Positions 16,309-24,676 of a DNA stretch of 62,480 nucleotides are shown here, in pieces; within the stretch, counting starts at the first letter, position 1, and each line of letters begins with the position of its first letter. The position numbers were made by a program, and so were the translations under genes. Under the pieces are notes generated by a model. It searched no databases and was not told the origin of the DNA. It worked only from the letters and a program-made list of their open reading frames with translations. The DNA lies in the NCBI GenBank assembly GCA_050742335.1, contig JBOGIR010000122.1, positions 1-62,480 on the forward strand, written 5' to 3'. This DNA comes from DATCJA01 sp050742335 (GTDB lineage Bacteria > Acidobacteriota > Vicinamibacteria > Vicinamibacterales > UBA2999).

Positions 16309-17334
16309 CTACTTCTTGCGTGCGAACCGGAATGAGCCCGATATGTGAATCTCCACGAGCTCGGTCGCGGTTCCGCTATCGTCGACGACGAATTGATAGC
16401 CCAGCCCGATCCCTTCGAACAGCGTCTGCGTTTCCGGCACGAGCGGCCGTATCTCGCCTCCGTCGAGGAACGCAAAGCCAATGACCCTGGCGATCAACTG
16501 ACCGCCTGACAGCGACACTTCGATAGTACGGGGGCGTGTCCCATAGGCCCCGACATAGGTGCCGACATACCGGGCCAGCACCTCGGGTGGGACGGCCACC
16601 GGCGTGTCCAAACGGACCGACCAGTGGTCGGTGCCGCGCTCGCAGACGGATTCGAGCATCTCCGTATCGGCCGCCAGCGTCTTCTCCACCGTGAAGCCCC
16701 ACGGCCGCGCGTACGCACCCGGATCGCTGAAGGTGACTTCGATCTGCAGGTGGCCGAAGTCCGTGCGGCGGTAGCGCTCCGTCGCGCGCAGCGCCTCGGT
16801 ATGCGCCAGCCCTTCGGGGGTCAGCCAGGTCTTGTCGTTGAACCCGTTGCTCTCCACGACGAGCGTGTCGCCCTCCCAGCGCCCGACGGAGTAGCCCTGC
16901 CAGCTTGGCGCGGGATCGGCCTCCAGCTCACGGCCGTCCATGTGGATCACGCGATACGTGAGGTCATCGTCCAGGATGACGAGAGTGGCAGGCGTCTGCA
17001 GGATGCGCTTCCACCCGCCGAATTCGTCAGCCTCGAGCCCGCTCGGCCGGCACTGAAAGGAGGGACGCCCCCGATGGTAGTCCTGGTCACGTTGACGCAC
17101 GAGGTCGTTGACCCACGGCTGCGCGTTGGCCGGGTCGAGGAGGGGATCGGGAGTCGGCCCGTTCCAGATCCCCGTCAAATCGGGCTTGCCGTCGGGACCG
17201 CGCGGCGCGGGCGCGGTCAGGTTCGACTTCCCATCAGCCGTGCGCGGAATGCCCGCCCACGGACGATCCAGCCACTGGGCCGCGGCGGGGGTCGTGACCG
17301 CGACGAGCGCGAGTGCCGTGAGAAACAGCTTCAC
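16309..17334 (-). CDS. secreted TLVV-family protein, tandem copy 2
   Basis: 341 residues from ATG 17334; signal MKLFLTALALVAVTTPAAAQ. Core: Cys in 'FQCRPSGLEADEFGGW', 'GYSVGRWEGDTLVVESNGFN', 'TEALRATERYRRTDFGHLQI', Cys in 'LESVCERGTDHWSV'. The linker (RLDTPVAVPPEVL) is shorter than in copies 3-5 and resembles copy 6, which suggests recombination among copies. The C-terminal module runs from 'RYVGTYVGAYGTRPRTIEV' to 'HISGSFRFARKK'. It starts 4 bases after the stop of copy 1, so translation is probably coupled. Confidence 0.88.
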   Translation of the reverse strand: MKLFLTALALVAVTTPAAAQWLDRPWAGIPRTADGKSNLTAPAPRGPDGKPDLTGIWNGPTPDPLLDPANAQPWVNDLVRQRDQDYHRGRPSFQCRPSGLEADEFGGWKRILQTPATLVILDDDLTYRVIHMDGRELEADPAPSWQGYSVGRWEGDTLVVESNGFNDKTWLTPEGLAHTEALRATERYRRTDFGHLQIEVTFSDPGAYARPWGFTVEKTLAADTEMLESVCERGTDHWSVRLDTPVAVPPEVLARYVGTYVGAYGTRPRTIEVSLSGGQLIARVIGFAFLDGGEIRPLVPETQTLFEGIGLGYQFVVDDSGTATELVEIHISGSFRFARKK

Positions 17335-17338
17335 ACCG

Positions 17339-18397
17339 TCACTTCACGCGCGCGTATCTGTAGGGACCGGAGATGTGAATCACGATGAGGGCCGTTGCCG
17401 GGCCCTTGTCGCCGACCTCGAACTGATAGCCGAGCCCCAGGCCTTCGAACACCGTCTGGGAAATCGGCACCAGCGGCCGCGGCGTGCCGTCCTCGAGGCC
17501 GGCGGCGCCGAGGCCCCCCTCGATGGCCGGGCCGACGATCGTGGCAACCAGCTCGTTGCCGGAGAGCGACACTTCGTACGTCCGCTCGCGTCCGCCATAG
17601 ATCCCTTTGTAGACGCCGACGTACCGGGCGAGCTGGTCGCGCGGCACGCTCACCCTCGCGCTAGCGGCATCCGAGAGGCTGCCCCAGTGCTCGCTGCTGC
17701 GTTCGCAGACCGCCTCGAGCATTTCCGTATCGGCGGTGAGCCTCATGGTCGCCTTGAAGCCCCACGGCTTCGTGTACGCGCGCGGGTCGGTGTAGGTGAC
17801 CTCCACCTGGAGACTGCCGAAGTTGGTACGCCGGTAGCGTTCGGTGATCCGCAGCGCATCCGAATGCGAGACCCCGTAGCGGCTCGTCCACACCTTCTCG
17901 TTGTATCCGTTGCTCTCCACGACGAGCGTGTCGCCTTCCCAGCGGCCCACCGAGTACCCGGTCCAGCTTGGCGCGGGCTCGGCTTCGAGCGTGCGGCCGT
18001 CCATGTGGATCACGCGATATGTCAGGTCGTCGTTCAGGAAGGCGATGACGGTCGGCGTCTGGAGGACGCGCTTCCAGCCGCCATACCGCTCCGCCTCGGG
18101 TCCGCTCGGCCGGCACTGGTAATAGGGACGCGAGCGGTGGTACTCCTGCTGATGCTTGCGGGCGAGATCCAGGACCCACGGCTGCAGGTCGGAGGGCTCC
18201 GGACGGCCGAGGATCTGTCCGGCGTTCCATATCCCCGTCAAATCCGGCTTGCCGTCGGGCCCGCGCGGCGCGGGCGCCGCCAGGTTCGGCTTGCCGTCGG
18301 GAGTCCGCGGGATGGCCGGCCATGGACGATCCAGCCATTGGGCCGCCGCGGGCATCGTGCCCGCGATCAGAACGAGTGCCGCGAGAAAGAGCGTCAT
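17339..18397 (-). CDS. secreted TLVV-family protein, tandem copy 1
   Basis: 352 residues from ATG 18397, preceded by GGAGG (18402-18407, complement) at normal spacing; upstream frame extension is not used. Signal MTLFLAALVLIAGTMPAAAQ. Cys in 'YQCRPSGPEAERYGGW', core 'GYSVGRWEGDTLVVESNGYN', 'SDALRITERYRRTNFGSLQV', Cys in 'LEAVCERSSEHW'. The module differs from siblings by a Gly/Leu-rich insertion (EGGLGAAGLEDGTPRPL) and by 'FEVGDKG' instead of the usual 'FIVDDKG'. As the promoter-proximal gene of the array it probably carries the array promoter in the 18.4-18.6 kb gap. Confidence 0.88.
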   Translation of the reverse strand: MTLFLAALVLIAGTMPAAAQWLDRPWPAIPRTPDGKPNLAAPAPRGPDGKPDLTGIWNAGQILGRPEPSDLQPWVLDLARKHQQEYHRSRPYYQCRPSGPEAERYGGWKRVLQTPTVIAFLNDDLTYRVIHMDGRTLEAEPAPSWTGYSVGRWEGDTLVVESNGYNEKVWTSRYGVSHSDALRITERYRRTNFGSLQVEVTYTDPRAYTKPWGFKATMRLTADTEMLEAVCERSSEHWGSLSDAASARVSVPRDQLARYVGVYKGIYGGRERTYEVSLSGNELVATIVGPAIEGGLGAAGLEDGTPRPLVPISQTVFEGLGLGYQFEVGDKGPATALIVIHISGPYRYARVK

Positions 18398-18476
18398 ATC
18401 CGTCCTCCAGCGTTGGGCGGGATCGTAACACGCCGGCACGGCGGCGGATGCTTGCTTGGATCCTTTCTTCGCGGCC

Positions 18477-18573
18477 TCGTGGATCGGCGGAGCGACGTGT
18501 GGGCGTTTGGGGCCGTGCTGTTCGAGATGTTGACGGGGCGGCGGGCATTCGGGGGAGACGACCTCTCCGACAC
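18477..18573 (+). pseudogene. relic of a Ser/Thr protein kinase (subdomains IX-X)
   Basis: The plus strand encodes 'RRSDVWAFGAVLFEMLTG' and then 'RRAFGGDDLSDT', which aligns with 'RTDIWAFGCVLYEMLTG' and 'RRAFGGEGVTDT' of the complete kinase at 20134. Nothing of the N-lobe, HRD or DFG motifs is found upstream, where the array begins, and the frame degrades after 'SDT'. It is the remnant of a PD40-type kinase gene cut by rearrangement. Confidence 0.8.
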
Positions 18574-18603
18574 GGGCGGCCCTTGGCCTTCTTATTATGT
18601 CAA

Positions 18604-18620
18604 TCAAACATTATGTTTGA
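18604..18620. promoter_or_regulatory. palindrome upstream of the DUF234-type ATPase gene
   Basis: TCAAACATTATGTTTGA is a perfect 8+1+8 palindrome in an AT-rich patch 37 bases before ATG 18657, in otherwise GC-rich DNA. It looks like an operator; the ATPase gene itself encodes a winged-helix-like segment, so autoregulation is conceivable. Confidence 0.55.
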
Positions 18621-18656
18621 CCGTCATCAAGATATTCTCGATACTGCCGATCGAGC

Positions 18657-19922
18657 ATGGAGTTCGTCAACCGGGCGGCGGAGCTGCGCGAACTGGACGC
18701 GGCGGCCACGCGAGGTGGTCTGTTGGTGATGTTCGGCCGGCGGCGCGTCGGCAAGACGCGACTGCTCCGGCAGTGGCTGCACGCGCGCGACGGGCTCTAC
18801 AGCCAGACCATCGAGGCGCAGCGCGACCTGCAGATCCAACAGGTGTTCTCCGACCTCCGCCCGCAACTCGACACGCAGCTGGTTCCCAGGGCGTGGCCGG
18901 AACTCTTCGAAATCCTCGCGCTGCACAAGCGGCGCTGGGTGCTGTGCCTCGACGAGTTCCCCTACCTGACGGCGGTGGACTCGTCGCTGCCGAGCCAGTT
19001 GCTGAAGTGGCTGGACCATTCGCTTCCGCGCGGCTGCCTGGTCATCGTCACGGGCTCGAGCACGCGCATGATGAACGACCTGTTCCTCCACCGGGCGGCG
19101 CCGTTGTACGGCCGCGCGCGAAAGCTCCTGCATGTCCAGCCCATGGACTACGTCGCATTCTGCGCCGCCTGCGACCTTCGAGCCGCCGACCCGGATGCAT
19201 TCGAGACGTTCGCTTGTGTCGGCGGCATCCCGAAGTATTGGGAGTTCGTCGAAGCAGGGCAGGATGCCGTGGCGCTCGCCGAGTCGCTCTACTTCGATTA
19301 CGCGCCCTACATGGAGCAGGAGCCGCAGCGGATCCTGCGCGACGAAGGCGTCATCGGCCTGAACGCCGTCGCCGTGCTCGAGGCCGTGGGCCGAGGCGCG
19401 GAGCGACCGTCGGAAATCGCCGGCCGGCTCGGCACCGCGCAGACCAACCTGTCGCGACTGCTCCAGCAGCTGCTCGATGCCTCCATCCTGATCCGCGAGC
19501 TTCCATTCGGCGAGAGCGTGCGTTCGACGAGGAAGAGTCTCTACCGTATTCAGGATCCGGCCATGCGCTTCTGGTACCGGGTCTTCTCGCCACACCGGAG
19601 CCGCTGGCGCACCTACACGGCAACGGACAAGCGCTCGCTCATTCATGCTCACGCAGCGACCGTGTTCGAAGACGTGTGCCGCGCCCGCATTCCGGGCGCG
19701 CAGCGGTATTGGGAACGCCACGTCGAGTTGGACCTGGTCGCGCCCGACCCCGAAGACCGCCGGAGGTTGCTCGTGGCGGAAGTCAAATGGCGTCGCCTGA
19801 CCGTCGCGGAGCGAAGGCACGTGCTCCGTCAGCTCGAGAGCAAGTGGTCGCGCTGTTCCCTGCGCACACGCCACCCCAAGGTGCGCTTCGCCGTGCTCGA
19901 TGCCGGCGCCCTGAGCGGCTGA
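18657..19922 (+). CDS. AAA/STAND-type ATPase with DUF234-like C-terminal domain
   Basis: 421 residues from ATG 18657. N-terminal ATPase: Walker A 'FGRRRVGKTRLL' (~25-36), Walker B 'WVLCLDEFPYL', sensor-like 'LVIVTGSSTRMM'. A winged helix at ~245-290 ('RPSEIAGRLGTAQTNLSRLL') and a C-terminal nuclease-like domain ('YWERHVELDLVAPD', 'RRLLVAEVKWR' with the D...E-x-K pattern of a restriction-endonuclease fold) make this the DUF234 group first described in archaea. Function is unknown in general. The AT-rich upstream patch with a palindrome, and the position against a kinase relic, suggest it arrived by transfer. Confidence 0.9.
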   Translation: MEFVNRAAELRELDAAATRGGLLVMFGRRRVGKTRLLRQWLHARDGLYSQTIEAQRDLQIQQVFSDLRPQLDTQLVPRAWPELFEILALHKRRWVLCLDEFPYLTAVDSSLPSQLLKWLDHSLPRGCLVIVTGSSTRMMNDLFLHRAAPLYGRARKLLHVQPMDYVAFCAACDLRAADPDAFETFACVGGIPKYWEFVEAGQDAVALAESLYFDYAPYMEQEPQRILRDEGVIGLNAVAVLEAVGRGAERPSEIAGRLGTAQTNLSRLLQQLLDASILIRELPFGESVRSTRKSLYRIQDPAMRFWYRVFSPHRSRWRTYTATDKRSLIHAHAATVFEDVCRARIPGAQRYWERHVELDLVAPDPEDRRRLLVAEVKWRRLTVAERRHVLRQLESKWSRCSLRTRHPKVRFAVLDAGALSG

Positions 19923-20133
19923 GCGTCGCCTTCGACACGGCCGATCGCGATTGTGACCGGCCAGGTGCAAGGCGTCCGTCAAGCCGCGTCTCGCTCCCGC
20001 TCGGCGCGAGCATGCACGAGTCCTCCCCATGTGCAGTGCTTCCAGCGGTCCGGTCCTGCCTACCGGGCGGATCTGGCTCGAGCTCCTGTCCGGCGTCCAC
20101 GCAGTAGAATTGCGCCAAGGCCTCCAACTCCAG

Positions 20134-22818
20134 ATGGCCCTTCCTCCCGGCACCCGGATCGGGTCCTATGAAGTCACCGCCCAGATTGGCGCAGGCGGGA
20201 TGGGGGAGGTGTACCGCGCGACGGACACTAAACTCCGTCGACAGGTCGCTCTGAAAGTCCTGCCAGACGCTTTTGCGCAGGATGCTGACCGCCTCGCTCG
20301 CTTCGAGCGTGAAGCACGTACGCTCGCCTCGATGAACCACCCGAATATCGCCGCCATCTTCGGTCTCGAAGACGCTGCAGACGTGCATGCCCTCGTCATG
20401 GAACTGGTCGAGGGGCCGACGCTGGCGGACCAGATCGCGCGGGGCGCGATTCCCTTTGACGAGGCGTTGCCTATCGCGCGGCAGGTGGTGGACGCCCTCG
20501 AAGCGGCGCATGGGCAGAGCGTCATTCATCGCGACCTGAAGCCCGCGAACATCAAGCTGCGGCCGGATGGCGTGGTGAAGGTCCTCGACTTCGGGCTTGC
20601 GAAGCTCGTGGACACGAGTGGGCCTGATGCCACTGCTGGGGATGAAGTCGCAACCTACTCGCCCACGCTCTCGCTTGCTGCGACGCGCGCTGGCGTCATT
20701 CTCGGCACTGCCGCCTACATGAGTCCTGAGCAGGCGCGCGGCAAACCCGTCGACACGCGAACCGACATTTGGGCATTCGGCTGCGTGTTGTACGAGATGC
20801 TGACGGGCCGCCGCGCCTTCGGCGGCGAGGGTGTGACCGACACGCTGGCGTCGGTGGTCCGTGCCGAACCCGACTGGAACACGCTGCCCGCAGCGACGCC
20901 TCCCGGGACGCGGCGGCTGCTTCGCCGCTGCCTGCGGAAGGATCCACGCGAGCGGCTACGCGATGTCGGTGACGCCCGCCTGGAGCTTGCCGAGGCCGAG
21001 GAACCGCCTCCCACCGTTCCGGGTAGTTCTACACAGCGCCTGAAGTGGTCGAACGCGGTCGTGCTCCTCGCGGCGCTGGTGGCCGGAATCGGCGGCTGGC
21101 TGCTGCGATCGAATGTGGCAGGCGGAGCCTCCGTGCGGACGGTGCAGGTACAGCGCTTGACGGACCTGGTCGGCGTCGAGGAAGCGCCGGCGCTCTCGCC
21201 GGATGGGAGGGCCGTGGCGTTCGTGGCCGCCGCAGCGGGCGGCCGGCGGCAAATCTGGGTCCGCCTGGTCGCGGGTGGCGCACCGCTGGTGTTGACCCAC
21301 GACGAGATGGACCACTACGGACCGCGCTGGTCGCCCGATTCGGCCAGTCTCATCTACTTCACGCCGGGCGCGCAGCCCGGGGACGCGGGGGCCATCTGGG
21401 AGATTCCCGCGCTCGGCGGCACGGCACGGCGCCTCGTCAACGCGCTGGCCCCTGGTGATCTGAGTCACGACGGTCGGAGTCTGGCCTTCTTCCGGTTTCA
21501 GGAGGGCGCCACCGAGTTGGCGGTTGCCGCGCGCGATCAATCCAGTATCCGTCCGATCGCGAGGCTTCCCACCGGCTGGTATTCGAATCTGCGTTGGTCG
21601 CCTGACGATCGCCGGCTCGCCTATATCTACGAGGGGGGCAGCGCGGCGTTTTCAACGACGCTGTTCGTCGTCAGCGCTTCCGGGGGAGAGTCACGAACCC
21701 TGGCAGACGATTTCTATTATCAAGGCGCTGCGTGGCTGCCGGATGGCTCCGGGTTTGTCGTCAGCTCCGCGCAAGGCAGCCTCATGTCCTATCCGCCCAC
21801 CTACAATCTGTGGACGGTACCGCTCGACGGCGGCCCTCCAGCGCAGTTGACCTTCGGCGAGTACTCGTACGAGTCGCCCGATCTGGGGCCGGCGAGCGGC
21901 CTGGTCGTCAGCCGCGTGCGTGCGCAATCCGACGTGTGGAAGTTCCCCGTGACCGGGGAGCCGGCGGAGAACGCGCGCAATGGGACACGGATCACGCGGC
22001 AGACCGGATTGCTGCAGACCGTGTCCGTCAGCCCGGATGAATCCGAGGTCGTGTTTCTGTCCGACAACGGGGGACACGCCAATGTATGGACCGCTCGTGT
22101 GGCAAATGGCGAGATGCGGCCCATCACGCGCGAGTTCGATCCACGCGTGATCGTCGCCGTGCCCGTCTGGTCTCCCCGAGGCGACTGGATCAACTTCCTG
22201 TCGACCCGGAATTCCGGCACGACCGACGTCACACTCTGGCTGGCGCGGCCGGACGGCAGCGACCCGCGCGATCTCGGTATCGTCGGTGTGTGGGCATGCT
22301 GGTCCGGTGACGGCCAGTGGCTCTACTACACGGCTGTCGAAGCGGGAAGGTACCGCATGCGAAAGGTACGGATCGACAGTGGCGAGCCCGGCATCGTGCG
22401 AGACGATGATGCGATTGGATGCTCCATATCGCCCGACGGATCGGCCCTGTACTACGCGAAAATCTTGACGCAGGCTGCCGCGGCGTGGGATCTCGAGCTT
22501 CGCGCTGCGAGCCCCGAGAACGGCCCGTCGAGGGTCCTCGGCCGCGTGTCCGGATCGCGCGTGCCGTCGGGCTCGGCCAACTTTCAGGCCCTGCTGTCGC
22601 CCGACGGACGCTGGCTGGCGATGCCCCTCCTCGACGGTTCGACTACGAATCTCTGGGCGATTTCCACCGACACCGGTGAGTGGCGGCGGCTCACCGATTT
22701 TGGCGAGCGCAACGTGATGATCGCGCGGCGGATTGCGTGGTCGCGAGACGGCAGACACTTGTACGCGTCGGTATCCGACGTCGACTCGGACGTCATCATG
22801 CTCGCCGGTTTGCCGTAG
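20134..22818 (+). CDS. transmembrane Ser/Thr kinase with PD40 propeller
   Basis: 894 residues from ATG 20134 (MALPPGTRIGSYEV), preferred over upstream starts because the kinase N-terminus begins there. Kinase domain ~10-280: 'IGAGGMGEVYRA', Lys in 'VALKVLP', 'HRDLKPAN' (His132, Asp134), 'DFGLAKL', 'GTAAYMSPEQARG'. One TM helix (~308-326, VVLLAALVAGIGGWLL), then WD40-like/PD40 blades to the end ('LSPDGRAVAFVA', 'WSPDDRRLAYIY', 'SWRSRDGRH'-like repeats). Such Pkn proteins sense through an extracytoplasmic propeller and phosphorylate cytoplasmic targets. A TAGAAT (20105-20110) just upstream may be a -10 box. Confidence 0.93.
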   Translation: MALPPGTRIGSYEVTAQIGAGGMGEVYRATDTKLRRQVALKVLPDAFAQDADRLARFEREARTLASMNHPNIAAIFGLEDAADVHALVMELVEGPTLADQIARGAIPFDEALPIARQVVDALEAAHGQSVIHRDLKPANIKLRPDGVVKVLDFGLAKLVDTSGPDATAGDEVATYSPTLSLAATRAGVILGTAAYMSPEQARGKPVDTRTDIWAFGCVLYEMLTGRRAFGGEGVTDTLASVVRAEPDWNTLPAATPPGTRRLLRRCLRKDPRERLRDVGDARLELAEAEEPPPTVPGSSTQRLKWSNAVVLLAALVAGIGGWLLRSNVAGGASVRTVQVQRLTDLVGVEEAPALSPDGRAVAFVAAAAGGRRQIWVRLVAGGAPLVLTHDEMDHYGPRWSPDSASLIYFTPGAQPGDAGAIWEIPALGGTARRLVNALAPGDLSHDGRSLAFFRFQEGATELAVAARDQSSIRPIARLPTGWYSNLRWSPDDRRLAYIYEGGSAAFSTTLFVVSASGGESRTLADDFYYQGAAWLPDGSGFVVSSAQGSLMSYPPTYNLWTVPLDGGPPAQLTFGEYSYESPDLGPASGLVVSRVRAQSDVWKFPVTGEPAENARNGTRITRQTGLLQTVSVSPDESEVVFLSDNGGHANVWTARVANGEMRPITREFDPRVIVAVPVWSPRGDWINFLSTRNSGTTDVTLWLARPDGSDPRDLGIVGVWACWSGDGQWLYYTAVEAGRYRMRKVRIDSGEPGIVRDDDAIGCSISPDGSALYYAKILTQAAAAWDLELRAASPENGPSRVLGRVSGSRVPSGSANFQALLSPDGRWLAMPLLDGSTTNLWAISTDTGEWRRLTDFGERNVMIARRIAWSRDGRHLYASVSDVDSDVIMLAGLP

Positions 22819-22846
22819 CGTCACACACGGAGAACAGGAACTGACT

Positions 22847-22903
22847 GGACCGCTATACGGCTCCAAACGCGAATTTTGCACTCGTGAATCCGTATAGCGG
22901 TCC
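22847..22903. repeat. inverted-repeat element, copy 2
   Basis: GGACCGCTATACGG (22847-22860) and CCGTATAGCGGTCC (22890-22903) are perfect 14 bp inverted ends around a 29-base loop with AAACGCGAATTTTG and ACTCGTG. It lies 28 bases after the PD40 kinase stop. Confidence 0.85.
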
Positions 22904-23018
22904 TGGGTACGCGGATGACACCTGTCAATGAGAGTCGGCAGGCCGACCTGCCATGACATCGTATCGCCCGGCGGAAGCCTGAAACTTGTGTGACGGGTGC
23001 CGGGGGCGCGCCCAGGAG

Positions 23019-23360
23019 TCAGGCGGCGCGCAACGTGAATTCGACGCGGATGGCGTCGAACGGGAACGCCACCCGGTTCGCCTCGGTCCTCTCCAGAAGG
23101 CCAGCGTCGATCAGCGCATGCACGTCGCCATGGACGGCTTTCACATCGCGTGCGACCCGTCGTGCGACCTCACGGATGGTCAGTGGCCCTTGACCGGCCA
23201 TGGCCTTGAGCACGTCCCATCGCTTCGCCGTGAGGACCTTCCAGAGCAGTTCGGGCGTGGCGAAGCTAATCCGGGCTCGCTGCTTCTTGCCTCTGAACGC
23301 CTCGAGTGCTCGACGCGTCACGTCGTCGCGGGAGGCGACCTCCAACGTCACGGTCTTCAT
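23019..23360 (-). CDS. tumA: TumA-type antitoxin with HTH domain
   Basis: 113 residues from ATG 23360, chosen because GGAGG lies 8 bases upstream and the ATG overlaps the tumE stop as ATGA; an ATG at 23375 is also in frame. The middle 'LTAKRWDVLKAMAGQGPL' and 'TIREVARRVARDVKAVHGDV' is a winged helix of the type found in TumE-linked regulators, followed by 'LIDAGLLERTEANRVAFPFD'. It should bind and neutralise TumE and repress the operon. Confidence 0.85.
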   Translation of the reverse strand: MKTVTLEVASRDDVTRRALEAFRGKKQRARISFATPELLWKVLTAKRWDVLKAMAGQGPLTIREVARRVARDVKAVHGDVHALIDAGLLERTEANRVAFPFDAIRVEFTLRAA

Positions 23361-23644
23361 TGTCGCTGCCTCCATGCGTCCACGTCCGCCCAGAAATCGG
23401 CCAGGAGTGTTTCGTAGCTGCTGAACGAATAGACGGTTGCGACGTCGCCGACGTGCCGGTGATCACCTTTGCCGGTCTCGTTGTCGTAGCGCAGCACACA
23501 TTCGCCGGCGACGACGAGCGCCAGGCGGTACTTGAAGCGGTGCGTCGAACCCTTGACTGGGTGTGGAACACGCCAGACGACCACTTCGGCGAAGGCATCC
23601 TCGGCCAGGACATGGCGCTCCTGGGTCAGCGCCTCCGCCTTCAT
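23357..23644 (-). CDS. tumE: TumE-family (DUF6516) toxin
   Basis: 95 residues from ATG 23644. The pattern 'LAEDAFAEVVVWRVPHPV', 'STHRFKYRLALVVAGECVL', 'RYDNETGKGDHRHVGD' and 'LLADFWADVDAWR' is the TumE family. Its conserved K-G-D-H-R-H stretch is the likely active region; related toxins act on RNA or translation. Toxin-first order with tumA overlapping by 4 bases is normal for this family. A near-consensus promoter sits so close that the transcript may start at the ATG. Confidence 0.88.
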   Translation of the reverse strand: MKAEALTQERHVLAEDAFAEVVVWRVPHPVKGSTHRFKYRLALVVAGECVLRYDNETGKGDHRHVGDVATVYSFSSYETLLADFWADVDAWRQRQ

Positions 23645-23690
23645 GTTGGAGATTATGCCAACACCCTGGGTTGTTGTCAAACACTCCAAC
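23645..23690 (-). promoter_or_regulatory. tumE-tumA promoter and operator
   Basis: On the minus strand TTGACA (23675-23680) and CATAAT (23652-23657) are separated by exactly 17 bases, a strong sigma-70-type promoter. Expected transcription starts at about 23645, i.e. at the tumE ATG (23644), so the mRNA may be leaderless. GTTGGAG/CTCCAAC (23645-23651 and 23684-23690) frame the promoter and TGTTGG/CCAACA frame the -10, plausible TumA sites. Confidence 0.7.
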
Positions 23691-23927
23691 ATTGCTGGCA
23701 ACGGTCATGACCATTGCTCGGCTGTGGGACTGACAGCACTCAGCCGCCCCGCATTTCGGGCACGAGGCGCGACTTCGAGCGGCGTCGGGGTCGGCTGCGT
23801 GAATCCGAGGATCCTCCCGGTCGTGACGCGCTGGATCATCTCTACGGCAGAGCGTCGTGACGCGGCTGCTCGAAGCCGGTGAACCGACCCGAGTGACACC
23901 GGTCGATCTCCATGGCGCACGCTGAAT

Positions 23928-24365
23928 CTACGATGGGATGTGCGCGGTGGTCATCCCACGCGCCGCCGCCGCAGTCGTCTGTCGAGCGTCAGCGCTCACG
24001 AAGATGAAGGCAGACGGGGCCAAGCGAGTGGCGAACAACTGCGCGGATGCCACGTGAATGGCGTCGAGCGCTCGCAGGGGATGGGTCGCAGCTAGCGTCT
24101 CCGCAGCGGCGAGTGCCTCGCTGGAGACTTCGACAAAAGTCCAGAAGGCTCGGTCGGCGGTGACGCGTTTCAGGATCGTGGGTATCTGCTCCTCATCGAG
24201 CGTGCCGTCGGACACTCGGCGCCGCAAGGCGCTGCGTACCTCAATCGGCAGGACCGCCGAGACGACGCAATCGTTCTTGCGGAGAAGCTGCAGCACCTCG
24301 CGGCGGCCGATCTCGTCGACGTAGCGCTTGATGAGGGCGCTCGTGTCGAAGTACGCCCAGGCCAC
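23928..24365 (-). CDS. PIN-domain toxin (VapC-like)
   Basis: 145 residues. PIN ribonuclease signature: 'YFDTSALIKRYVDE' (first Asp), 'VVSAVLPIEVRSALRRR' (Glu), 'HPLRALDAIHVASAQLF' (Asp), 'FVSADARQTTAA' (final Asp). VapC-type toxins cleave tRNA or rRNA in the cytoplasm when not bound by antitoxin. It starts 7 bases after the stop of the Phd-like antitoxin gene and is cotranscribed with it. It lies 280 bases from the TumE system, so two toxin-antitoxin pairs are adjacent. Confidence 0.9.
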   Translation of the reverse strand: MAWAYFDTSALIKRYVDEIGRREVLQLLRKNDCVVSAVLPIEVRSALRRRVSDGTLDEEQIPTILKRVTADRAFWTFVEVSSEALAAAETLAATHPLRALDAIHVASAQLFATRLAPSAFIFVSADARQTTAAAARGMTTAHIPS

Positions 24366-24372
24366 AGCTACG

Positions 24373-24660
24373 TTAGAAACGATCCTCGCGGTCTTCGATG
24401 ATCGTGTGCGAGAGCGACTTGCCCTTCAGTCTGATCGGCTTCCAGCGGGGCGACGGCAGCCGACCTTTGCGAGAGGGCAAGGTAATCAGCCCTTTGTCGG
24501 CCATCCCTGTGAGGGTGGCCTCCAAGGCCTGCTCTTCCTTGATCGGTTTGATGACTGCGATGGGGTGTCCACGCTCGGTCAAGATGACTTCGTTGCCGGC
24601 GCGGACCGCCTTGATGGCTTTCGAGAAGTGCTGGTTGGCTTCGCGCAGTCCAAGCTTCAT
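24373..24660 (-). CDS. Phd/YefM-type antitoxin
   Basis: 95 residues. The N-terminus 'LGLREANQHFSKAIKAVRAG' and 'EVILTERGHPIAVIKPI' is the Phd/YefM DNA-binding fold; the C-terminal basic part wraps the toxin. It precedes the PIN gene in the usual antitoxin-first order. A Phd-type antitoxin with a PIN toxin is a known mixed pairing. Confidence 0.9.
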   Translation of the reverse strand: MKLGLREANQHFSKAIKAVRAGNEVILTERGHPIAVIKPIKEEQALEATLTGMADKGLITLPSRKGRLPSPRWKPIRLKGKSLSHTIIEDREDRF

Positions 24661-24676
24661 GTAGTGATGTTACTAC
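24661..24676 (-). promoter_or_regulatory. palindrome abutting the antitoxin start codon
   Basis: GTAGTGATGTTACTAC has 5 bp inverted arms and touches the ATG of the Phd-like antitoxin gene (24658-24660 on the complement). It is a likely autoregulatory operator; no leader or Shine-Dalgarno is visible between it and the start. Confidence 0.5.

Noticed and set aside
17108..20107. A 999-codon open frame on the plus strand
   Set aside because: It runs antisense through array copy 1 and part of copy 2, then over the kinase relic and the ATPase gene in another frame. Its protein is Arg/Ala/Pro-rich with no family pattern; GC-rich third positions of the real genes keep it open.
23705..23927. Possible third small gene between the two toxin-antitoxin pairs
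   Set aside because: Short frames on both strands have no ribosome-binding site or family resemblance; best treated as spacer.
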